A stretch of DNA of 64,000 nucleotides from Leucobacter chromiiresistens (GTDB lineage Bacteria; Actinomycetota; Actinomycetes; Actinomycetales; Microbacteriaceae): the NCBI RefSeq assembly GCF_900102345.1, contig NZ_FNKB01000001.1, forward strand, positions 1,178,001 to 1,242,000, given 5' to 3'. Position 1 is the first letter of the stretch. Each line of letters starts with the position of its first letter. The position numbers and the translations under genes are program-made. Of this stretch, positions 46,415 to 53,930 are shown piece by piece. The notes below the pieces were generated by a model. The model saw only the letters and a program-made list of their open reading frames with translations. It had not been told where the DNA came from and did no database searches.

Positions 46415-48070
46415 GTGTTGACACAATCACGCACACGCGCCCGGGTCGTCTCGGGCGCCGCACTCGCACTCGGCCTCGCCTGTGCGCTCAGCTCCTGCGC
46501 CGCACCGGCCGGCACCGGCGCGGGGGAGCAGCAGGAGGCGGCCCCCGGCTTCCTCGCCGTGGCAGACGACGCACTCGACGGGCAGGGCGCCCTCACCGTG
46601 CAGCTCGACTACGACACGAGCGAAGCCGACGGCCTCGACCCGGCGACGGCCCAGACGGCGCGCTCGTGGAGCATCATGGGCCTCGTCTACGAGACGCTCG
46701 TCACCACCGACGAGAACTTCGAGATCCAGCCCGAGCTCGCGACGTCGTGGGAGCAGCCCGACGACACCACCTACGTCTTCACCATCGACACGACCGCCAC
46801 CTTCTCGAACGGGCGGGCGCTCACGGCTGACGACGTCGTCGGCAGCCTGCAGCGCCAGATCGACAGCGCGAGCGTCTGGTCGGGCCAGATGGGCCCCGTC
46901 GAGTCGATCGAGGCGACCGGCGACGACCAGGTCACCGTGCGGCTGAGCAGCCCCTACGCGCCGTTCCTCGCGGCGCTCGCGAACACTCCCGCTGCGATCC
47001 TGCCCATGCAGGAGGTCGCCGACGGCAGCGTCGACCTCGCGACCACCATGCTCGGCACCGGCCCCTACGTCGTCGACGCGCACCGCCAGGACGAATCGTG
47101 GACGTTCTCGGCCAACCCGGATTGGCGCGGGGGCGACGACCTCGCCGTGCAGACCCTCGAACTGCAGATCGTCGACCAGGAGACCACCCGGCAGGCGGCC
47201 CTCCGCGAGGGCAGCGCCGGGCTCGCGAACTTCGGCAGCATCGACGCGCTCACGCAGCTCGCCGACGCCGGCGACGTGCAGGTGGTCAACCAGACCCAGA
47301 GCGACTTCTACTACCTCAACGTGAACTCCCAGATCGAGGGATCGCCGCTGCAGGATCAGGACGTGCGCTTCGCCATCAACGCGGCGATCGACCGTCAGGC
47401 CATCGCCGACATCGTGTTCGCGGGCGAATCCGCGCCCACGGGCGTCACGCCGTCGAACCTGCCCGGCGCGTGCGCCGTCGACGCCCTGCCGTCGGAGCAG
47501 GCCGACCTCGACGAGGCGCGCGACGTCATCGCGGCGTCGGACGCCGCCGGCACCACGCTCGACCTGATCGTGTACACCTCCGAACCCGTGATGGGGCAGA
47601 TCGCGCAGCTCGTGCAGCAGCAGCTCGCCGAGATCGGCGTCACCGTCAACATCGAGCAGTTCGACACCGCCACCTACAACGCGCGCGTCTTCACGGCGCA
47701 GCCGGGCGACTTCGACCTGTCGCTGGGCTGGTTCGCCGGCTACGTCGATCCGTCGATGGTGACGAAGTGGTGGAACCCGGAGCAGGCGGGCTTCAACGTC
47801 GGCTTCACCGGGGTGCACGAGGACCTCAACGCGCTGATCGCCGCGGGCGCCGAGGAGACGGACGCCGACGAGCGCGAGACGGTGCTCGCCGAGCTCTGCG
47901 CGAGCGCCGACGAGTACTCCGAGATCGTTCCGCTCGTGCACCGGCCCTCGATCATCGGCTACGACTCGGCCGCGCTCAGCCCGACGATCCAGAGCAACGA
48001 GGGGTACGGCGACATCTTCCGCGACATCGCCTCGTACCGCCTCCCGGCGGCTCCGGCCTCCGGCGAGTAG
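46415..48070 (+). CDS. ABC transporter substrate-binding lipoprotein, SBP family 5 (second system)
   Basis: This 551-residue lipoprotein has a signal peptide with lipobox LSSC (C28) and an SBP_bac_5 fold (TATFSNGRALTADDVVGSL, then VRFAINAAIDRQAIADIVFAGE). It would bind an oligopeptide- or amide-like ligand. The GTG at 46415 has AAGGAG at 46401-46406. It heads a seven-gene operon and is only distantly similar to the binding protein of the first system, so the ligands probably differ. Confidence 0.92.
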   Translation: MLTQSRTRARVVSGAALALGLACALSSCAAPAGTGAGEQQEAAPGFLAVADDALDGQGALTVQLDYDTSEADGLDPATAQTARSWSIMGLVYETLVTTDENFEIQPELATSWEQPDDTTYVFTIDTTATFSNGRALTADDVVGSLQRQIDSASVWSGQMGPVESIEATGDDQVTVRLSSPYAPFLAALANTPAAILPMQEVADGSVDLATTMLGTGPYVVDAHRQDESWTFSANPDWRGGDDLAVQTLELQIVDQETTRQAALREGSAGLANFGSIDALTQLADAGDVQVVNQTQSDFYYLNVNSQIEGSPLQDQDVRFAINAAIDRQAIADIVFAGESAPTGVTPSNLPGACAVDALPSEQADLDEARDVIAASDAAGTTLDLIVYTSEPVMGQIAQLVQQQLAEIGVTVNIEQFDTATYNARVFTAQPGDFDLSLGWFAGYVDPSMVTKWWNPEQAGFNVGFTGVHEDLNALIAAGAEETDADERETVLAELCASADEYSEIVPLVHRPSIIGYDSAALSPTIQSNEGYGDIFRDIASYRLPAAPASGE

Positions 48071-48082
48071 CGAGCGACCGGC

Positions 48083-49054
48083 ATGCTGCAGCAGCTCCGA
48101 TGGTCCGCCGGGCGGGTGGCGAGCGCGCTCGTCACCCTGCTCGGCGTCTCCATCCTCATCTTCGCCGCCGTGAGGCTGATGCCGGGCAGCTACGAGGACA
48201 TCATCCTCGGGCCCCTCGCATCTCCCGAGGAGCGCGCGGCGCTCGCCGCGGCCTACGGGCTCGACCAGCCGCTCGTGCTCCAGTACTTCTCCTGGATCGG
48301 GCAGATCGCCACCGGCGACCTGGGCACGTCGTTCGTGACGCAGAGCCCGGTGAGCGTCGAACTCGGCGCGCGCATCCCCGTCACGGCGCTGCTCACCGCG
48401 ATGGCGCTGGCCATCACCGTGGCGATCGGGATCCCGCTCGGCGTGTGGACGGGGGTGCGCTCGGGCGCGCACCGCGGCGGCGCGGTCGGACGCATCGTCT
48501 CGGGGCTCGGCATCAGCGTTCCGGAGTTCGTGCTCGGCAGCGTGGTCGTGTTCGTGTTCTCGCGGCTCGCCCTCGGCATCCAGGTCGGCGGCTTCTCGCG
48601 CGTCGGCACCGGCTTCGGCCCGACGTTCCAGGCGCTGCTGCTCCCCGCCGTCGTGCTCTCGGTGTTCTGCGTCGCGGCAGCGGCGCGCACCACGCGGGAC
48701 GCCGTGATGAACGTGCTCGTCGAGCCGCACATCGCGGCGGCGGTGGCGCGCGGCGAGACGCCGTGGCACATCGTGCGCCACCACGTGATGCGCAACGCGG
48801 GCATTCCGATCCTCACGCTCCTCGCGACGATCACGGCCTACCTGCTCGGCGGCGCGGTGATCGTCGAGACCATCTTCAACATCCCCGGCCTCGGCTCCTT
48901 CATGGTGACGGGTCTCGACCGCCGCGACTTCGCGGTGGTGCAGGCGTCGGTGCTCTTCGCGGCGACCGTGTTCATCGTGGTGAGCCTCGTCCTCGATCTG
49001 ATCACGAGCGCGCTCGACCCGCGGGTCGCCGTCACCGGGAAGGCAGGATCATGA
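48083..49054 (+). CDS. ABC transporter permease, DppB-type (second system)
   Basis: This 323-residue permease shows the DppB layout: LIFAAVRLMPGSYEDIILG, YGLDQPLVLQYFSWIGQ and an EAA loop AAVARGETPWHIVRHHVMRNAG. Six hydrophobic segments are present. It begins 12 nt after the binding-protein gene and overlaps the next permease by 4 bases. Confidence 0.92.
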   Translation: MLQQLRWSAGRVASALVTLLGVSILIFAAVRLMPGSYEDIILGPLASPEERAALAAAYGLDQPLVLQYFSWIGQIATGDLGTSFVTQSPVSVELGARIPVTALLTAMALAITVAIGIPLGVWTGVRSGAHRGGAVGRIVSGLGISVPEFVLGSVVVFVFSRLALGIQVGGFSRVGTGFGPTFQALLLPAVVLSVFCVAAAARTTRDAVMNVLVEPHIAAAVARGETPWHIVRHHVMRNAGIPILTLLATITAYLLGGAVIVETIFNIPGLGSFMVTGLDRRDFAVVQASVLFAATVFIVVSLVLDLITSALDPRVAVTGKAGS

Positions 49055-49923
49055 CGACGTACTCCCTCCCCCTCGTCCGTCGCAAGCGGGCCGCATCGGT
49101 GCGCCCGCCGAGAGACGGGCTGTTCATCGCGTCGATCGCGACGCTCGCGACGATCGTCGGCATCGCAGTGGTCGCGGCGGTCGTGCCGTTCGCCGGCGAC
49201 CCCGCGAAGATCGTCGGTCCGCGGCTGAGCGCGCCCTCCGGCGCGGCGCTGCTCGGCACCGACGCCCTCGGCCGCTCGGTGCTCGCGCGACTGCTGGAGG
49301 GCATCGGCACGACCCTGGTGCTCTCGGCCGTCGCCGTGCTCTGCACGGCCGTCATCAGCGTGATGCTCGGCATGATCGCGGGCTACCTCGGCGGCTGGAC
49401 GCGCGAGGGCGTGATGCGGTTCGTCGACGTGCTCTACTCCTTCCCGTCGATCGTGCTGGCCATTCTGATCGCCGCGGTCGTCGGTCCGGGTCAGGTCGCG
49501 GCGCTGGCGAGCATCGTGCTCGTGACGGTACCGCTGATGACGCGCATGGTGAGCGCCGCGTCGATGGCGGTCGCGAAGCGCGACTTCGTGACGACCGCCC
49601 AGATCAGCGGCGTCTCGGCGCCGGTGATCCTGTTCCGCCACGTGCTGCCGAGCATCAGCGGCACGATCGCCGTGCAGGGCACGTACGCGCTGTCGGTCGG
49701 CATCCTCGTCGAGGGCGGCCTGAGCTTTCTCGGGTACGGCGTGCAGCTGCCGCAGTCGTCGCTCGGGCTGCTGATCCAGGAGGGGTCGAGCTACATGGTG
49801 CAGGCGCCGTGGCTGCTGTTCGCCCCCGCGGTCGTGCTGGTGCTCGCGATTCTCGCGATCAACCTCGTGGGAGACACGCTGCGCGACCGCCTCGACCCCC
49901 GCGAGACGAGGAGCCTCGTATGA
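49051..49923 (+). CDS. ABC transporter permease, DppC-type (second system)
   Basis: This 290-residue permease shows LLGTDALGRSVLARLLEGIGTTL and the EAA loop VTTAQISGVSAPVILFRHVLP, as expected for DppC. It has a short basic N-terminus and six hydrophobic segments, and ends LRDRLDPRETRSLV. ATGA overlaps link it to both neighbours. Confidence 0.92.
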   Translation: MTTYSLPLVRRKRAASVRPPRDGLFIASIATLATIVGIAVVAAVVPFAGDPAKIVGPRLSAPSGAALLGTDALGRSVLARLLEGIGTTLVLSAVAVLCTAVISVMLGMIAGYLGGWTREGVMRFVDVLYSFPSIVLAILIAAVVGPGQVAALASIVLVTVPLMTRMVSAASMAVAKRDFVTTAQISGVSAPVILFRHVLPSISGTIAVQGTYALSVGILVEGGLSFLGYGVQLPQSSLGLLIQEGSSYMVQAPWLLFAPAVVLVLAILAINLVGDTLRDRLDPRETRSLV

Positions 49924-50744
49924 CCGCTCACGAATCCGCCCCATCGGTATCGGTGTCGGGCCTCAGCGCCGAGTACCGCACGCGCCTCGGCGTGACGCGG
50001 GCGCTCGACGACGTGTCGCTCGACATCGCCCCCGGCGAGCTCGTCGCCGTCGTCGGCGAGTCCGGATCGGGCAAGACGACGATCTCCCAGGCGATCGGGC
50101 GCATGCTGCCCCGCTCGTGCCGCATCACGGCGGGCGAGGTGCGCGTGCTGGGGCGCGACCTCGCCTCGCTCGCCCCCGACGAGGTGCGCCGCGTGCGGCG
50201 CGAGTCGCTCGGCTTCATCCCGCAGGATCCGATCGCGTCGCTCAACCCGACGATGCGCATCCGGCGGCAGCTCGAGCTCGCCCTGGCTCCGCTCGGCCGG
50301 CCGACCGATGCCGGCTCCCTGGTGGAGCTGCTGCGCAGCGTGCGCATCCTGGAGCCCGAGCGCGTGCTCCGGCTCTTCCCGCACGAGGTCTCGGGCGGCA
50401 TGGCGCAGCGCATCGCGATCGCGCTGACCATCGCGCGCGAGCCGAGCATCCTCATCGCCGACGAGCCCACGGCGTCGCTCGACGCCCAGGTGCGCGACGA
50501 GATCCTCGAACTGATCGTCGCCTTCGTGCGGCGCTCGGGTGCGAGCCTCATCTGGATCAGCCACGACCTCGGCGCCGTGCGCCGGTGGTGCGACCGCGTG
50601 GTCGTCATGCACCGCGGCGCGATCGTCGAGTCGGGGCCGACGGCGCGGGTGCTCGACGCCCCCGAGGCCGAGTACACGCGCACGCTCGTGGCCGCCATCC
50701 CGGCGCGCTCGCGCGCGAGCCGCGAAGGGGAGGAGCGCGCATGA
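49920..50744 (+). CDS. ABC transporter ATP-binding protein, DppD-type (second system)
   Basis: This 274-residue ATPase has Walker A GESGSGKTT, Q-loop IPQDPIASLNP, Walker B ILIADEPTASLD and H-loop WISHDLG. The signature reads EVSGGMAQR, with Val in place of the usual Leu. The C-terminal oligopeptide-transporter extension is missing. It overlaps both flanking genes by 4 bases. Confidence 0.9.
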   Translation: MTAHESAPSVSVSGLSAEYRTRLGVTRALDDVSLDIAPGELVAVVGESGSGKTTISQAIGRMLPRSCRITAGEVRVLGRDLASLAPDEVRRVRRESLGFIPQDPIASLNPTMRIRRQLELALAPLGRPTDAGSLVELLRSVRILEPERVLRLFPHEVSGGMAQRIAIALTIAREPSILIADEPTASLDAQVRDEILELIVAFVRRSGASLIWISHDLGAVRRWCDRVVVMHRGAIVESGPTARVLDAPEAEYTRTLVAAIPARSRASREGEERA

Positions 50745-51514
50745 GCGTCGCAGCTGAGAACGCGGTACTGGAGATGCATGACGTGAGCGTGTCGTTCACG
50801 TCGGGGGCGGGCGCGAAGCGGCGCACGGTGCGGGCCATGAACGAGGTGAGCCTGAGCGTCGCGCCCGGCGAGACCCTCGGCCTCGTCGGCGAGTCCGGAT
50901 CGGGCAAGACGACGACCGCCGCCGTCGCGCTGGGCCTGCGCGCGCCCGACAGCGGCGACGTGCGCCTGCTCGGGCGTCCGATGAGCCGTTCCCGAAGGGC
51001 GACCGCGGGCAAGATCCAGGCCGTGCTGCAGCACCCGCACTGGTCGCTGAACCCGCGCCGTCGGGTGGGCGAGTCGGTGCGCGAGCCGCTCACCGTGGCG
51101 CGCCGTGACCTCGGCCGGGAGCAGCAGCGGGCGCGCGTCGGCGAGATGCTCGAGCACGTCGGCCTGAACCCGGGCTTCGCCGACCGCTACCCGCACGAGC
51201 TCTCGGGCGGGCAGCGGCAGCGGGTCTCGGTCGCACGCGCGCTCGTCACCGAGCCCCGCTTCATCGTCTTCGACGAGGCGGTGAGCGCGCTCGACGTCGC
51301 CGTGCAGATGCAGATCCTCGCGCTGATCCGCGAGCTGCAGCAGCAGCACCGCTTCGGCGCCCTCTTCATCTCCCACGACCTGGGAGCCGTGCAGCGGGTG
51401 GCGGATCGGGTCGCGGTGCTGTTCCGCGGCGACCTCGTCGAGACCGCCGGCACCGAGCAGTTCTTCGCGGCCCCGTCGCATCCCTACTCGCAACAACTCC
51501 TGGAGACTCTGTGA
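50741..51514 (+). CDS. ABC transporter ATP-binding protein, DppF-type (second system)
   Basis: This 257-residue ATPase has Walker A GESGSGKTTT, signature ELSGGQRQR, Walker B FIVFDEAVSALD and H-loop FISHDLG. Its Q-loop reads VLQHPHWSLNP, where the usual form is QDP. It is among the shortest of the family. It overlaps the P1 peptidase gene by 4 bases, which ties that enzyme to the importer. Confidence 0.9.
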   Translation: MSVAAENAVLEMHDVSVSFTSGAGAKRRTVRAMNEVSLSVAPGETLGLVGESGSGKTTTAAVALGLRAPDSGDVRLLGRPMSRSRRATAGKIQAVLQHPHWSLNPRRRVGESVREPLTVARRDLGREQQRARVGEMLEHVGLNPGFADRYPHELSGGQRQRVSVARALVTEPRFIVFDEAVSALDVAVQMQILALIRELQQQHRFGALFISHDLGAVQRVADRVAVLFRGDLVETAGTEQFFAAPSHPYSQQLLETL

Positions 51515-52620
51515 ACACCGCATCCCAAGACCAGCACGCGCCCGACCAGTCCACCGGGCCCGCGCCCGCGCACGCGCTCGCCGCATTCGACCCCGGCATC
51601 GCCGTCGACTCGGCCCCGCGCCTCGCCGGCGCGCCCGTGTTCGGCGGTCCCGGCAACGGCGACTTCGCGCTCGTACCCGTGCGCAGCGAGGGTCGCGAGC
51701 GACTCGCCTTCGACTTCCCCGGGGTGCGCGTCGGCTCGGCGCACTACGCCGAGGGGCCGACCGGTGCGACCGTGATCCACCTGCCCGCCGGTGCGCGCAC
51801 CGCGGTCGACGCCCGCGGCGGCGCGGTGGGGCTCTCGGGAGGCTACGACTTCAACCACGCCATCTGCCTCGCGGGCGGCTCGGTGTACGGGCTCGAGGCG
51901 GGAGCCGGAGTGAGCGACGCGCTGCTCGAGCGGTTCGAGAACCGCACCGGTTTCGCCGACCTGCAGCTCGTCTCCTCGGCGATCATCTACGACTTCTCGG
52001 CGCGCTCCACGTCCGTGCACCCCGATCGTGAGCTCGGCCGGGCCGCGCTCGAGTTCGCGGTCGAGGGCGAGTTCGCGCAGGGGCGAGCCGGCGCGGGCGT
52101 GAGCGCGTCGTCGGGCAAGGTCGACTGGGAGCGCACCGAGATCACCGGGCAGGGTGCGGCGTTCCGGCAGATCGGCGACGTGCGCATCCTGGCGATCGTG
52201 GTGCCGAACCCGGTCGGCGTCATCCTCGACCGCGCCGGGCGCGTGGTGCGCGGCAACTACGACGCCGCCACGGGGGAGCGCCGCCACCCCGTGCACGACT
52301 ACGCGGAGGCGTTCGCCGAGCATCGGGCGGCCGAGACCCAGGCGGGCAACACGACGATCAGCGCGGTCGTCACGAACGTGAAGATGAGCGCGGTCGAGCT
52401 GAACCAGTTCGCCAAGCAGGTGCACAGCTCCATGCACCGGGGCATCCAGCCGTTCCACACCGACATGGACGGCGACACGCTCTTCGCGGTCACCACCGAC
52501 GAGATCGACCTGCCCGCGAGCCCCGGCTCGTCGCGGGGCCGGCTGTCGGTGAACGCGACCGCGCTCGGCGCGATCGCCTCCGAGGTCATGTGGGATGCGC
52601 TGCTCGAGGCGGCGAAGTAG
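51511..52620 (+). CDS. P1 family (DmpA/NylC-like) autoprocessing peptidase/amidase
   Basis: This 369-residue protein fits the P1 (S58) family of Ntn hydrolases, which includes DmpA aminopeptidase, beta-peptidyl aminopeptidases and the nylon-oligomer hydrolase NylC. The predicted self-cleavage site is N280-T281 in AGNTTISAVV, so Thr281 would be the nucleophile; NylC also cleaves between Asn and Thr. GGSVYGLEAGAGV (about 122-134) is the family's substrate-side block. The start is GTG at 51511, overlapping the ATPase stop. Its place inside an importer operon suggests it degrades the imported peptide or amide. Confidence 0.9.
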   Translation: MNTASQDQHAPDQSTGPAPAHALAAFDPGIAVDSAPRLAGAPVFGGPGNGDFALVPVRSEGRERLAFDFPGVRVGSAHYAEGPTGATVIHLPAGARTAVDARGGAVGLSGGYDFNHAICLAGGSVYGLEAGAGVSDALLERFENRTGFADLQLVSSAIIYDFSARSTSVHPDRELGRAALEFAVEGEFAQGRAGAGVSASSGKVDWERTEITGQGAAFRQIGDVRILAIVVPNPVGVILDRAGRVVRGNYDAATGERRHPVHDYAEAFAEHRAAETQAGNTTISAVVTNVKMSAVELNQFAKQVHSSMHRGIQPFHTDMDGDTLFAVTTDEIDLPASPGSSRGRLSVNATALGAIASEVMWDALLEAAK

Positions 52621-52623
52621 GGG

Positions 52624-53841
52624 ATGGCGATGGAGATCATCACCGCCACCCTCACCGGGGCGTGCCCGCGCGAGCGCGGCGAGGAGCTCGGCACGCGCTT
52701 CGGCGCCGAGATCCGCGAGGCCGTCGACGGGTACCTCGGGTTCTTCGCCGTGCGCGGGCTCGCCGAGCCCCGGGTGCGCGAGATCGCGGAGAGCTGCTTC
52801 GCCGCGCTCCGGGCCTGGGCGCCGAACCTCGCCGACGAGCTCGAGGCGACGGCGCTCGCCGCCGAGGTGCCGCTCTGGCGGCTCGCAGCCCTGAACGCGC
52901 GCACGGAGGTGCTGGCCGTCGTCGAGCCCGATGCGGAGGGGGAGTGCTCGACCGCAGTCTTCGCGCCGGCCGGGTGGGCGCCGCCCGAGAGCATCCAGAC
53001 GTGGGACTGGCACGAGCACCTGTGCCGGGCCGGTCTCGTCGTCTCGTACGCGCCGGATGCGCCGCGGCGCGAGGCGGCAGCCGGGGGAGTTGTAGCAGCC
53101 GGTGGCGCCGTTGCAGCCGGTGACACCGCCGCAGCCGGGGGCGCTGCGCCCGCAGCCCAGCCGCCGACCGGCCGGCCGCGCGCCTCGGCCGGGGTGGGCC
53201 GGGTCGCGATGTTCACCGAGCTCGGCGTGCTCGGCAAGATCGGGGTGAACGACGCCGGCCTGGCCGTGCACTTCAACATCCTGCATCACGCGTCCGACCG
53301 CGGCGTCGGGGGCGTGCCGGTGCACGCGATCGCGCGCCGCGTGCTCGACGAGGCGACGACGGTCGACGAGGCGGAGGCGATCATCCGTTCGGCTCGGGCG
53401 AGCGCCTCGACCGTCATCACGGTGCTCGCGCGCGGCGAGGCCGAGCATCGCGCCGCCTGCTTCGAGATCTCCTCGGAGCGCGTCGCGGCGGTGCGCCCCG
53501 ACGCGGAGGGGTGGCTCGTGCACACGAACAACTTCCTGGCGCCCGAGCAGCTGCCCGGCGAGGCGACGCGCGACGCGTCGACGACGTACACCCGGCTCGA
53601 GCACGTGAGCGCGCAGCGCCCCCGCATGGCGGGCCTCTCGATCGAGCAGCGGGCGCGCGAGATGGCGGGCGAGGCCGGCGCGCTCGCCCCGATCTGCTTC
53701 CGCCCCGATCCCTCGGAGCCGCTGCACGAGCAGTGGTCGACGCTGCTCACGGTCGGCTTCGACCTGGTCGCGGGCGAGCTGGAGTACTACCCGGGGTCGC
53801 CCGTCGCCCTGGCCGAGCACGGCGCGCGCCGGTTCGGCTGA
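52624..53841 (+). CDS. C45-family autoprocessing hydrolase (second)
   Basis: This 405-residue Ntn hydrolase is a paralogue of the one at 43136. The predicted nucleophile is C108 in EGECSTAVF, after NARTEVLAVV. It keeps SIQTWDWHEH, FTELGVLGKIGVNDAGLAVHFNIL and the NNFL strand. A low-complexity Ala/Gly/Pro stretch (about residues 154-185) is inserted between the WDWH strand and the FTELG strand; the first copy lacks it. The ATG at 52624 or 52630 starts 3 nt after the P1 gene, so it closes that operon. Confidence 0.9.
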   Translation: MAMEIITATLTGACPRERGEELGTRFGAEIREAVDGYLGFFAVRGLAEPRVREIAESCFAALRAWAPNLADELEATALAAEVPLWRLAALNARTEVLAVVEPDAEGECSTAVFAPAGWAPPESIQTWDWHEHLCRAGLVVSYAPDAPRREAAAGGVVAAGGAVAAGDTAAAGGAAPAAQPPTGRPRASAGVGRVAMFTELGVLGKIGVNDAGLAVHFNILHHASDRGVGGVPVHAIARRVLDEATTVDEAEAIIRSARASASTVITVLARGEAEHRAACFEISSERVAAVRPDAEGWLVHTNNFLAPEQLPGEATRDASTTYTRLEHVSAQRPRMAGLSIEQRAREMAGEAGALAPICFRPDPSEPLHEQWSTLLTVGFDLVAGELEYYPGSPVALAEHGARRFG

Positions 53842-53874
53842 GGGGAGGGGCGGCCGGGCCCCGCCTCCGTGCGG

Positions 53875-53928
53875 GATCCGGCTTCGGTGGGACGTTCGAC
53901 GCGCCGTCCGTCTCACCGAAGCCGAATC
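53875..53928. repeat. Palindromic repeat element, copy 3
   Basis: The 20-base arms at 53875-53894 and 53909-53928 match at 18 positions as inverted repeats. The right end continues into TCTCACCG (to 53936), which contains the stop codon of the converging amidohydrolase gene (53931-53933). Its right arm is identical to that of copy 1. Confidence 0.85.
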
Positions 53929-53930
53929 TC

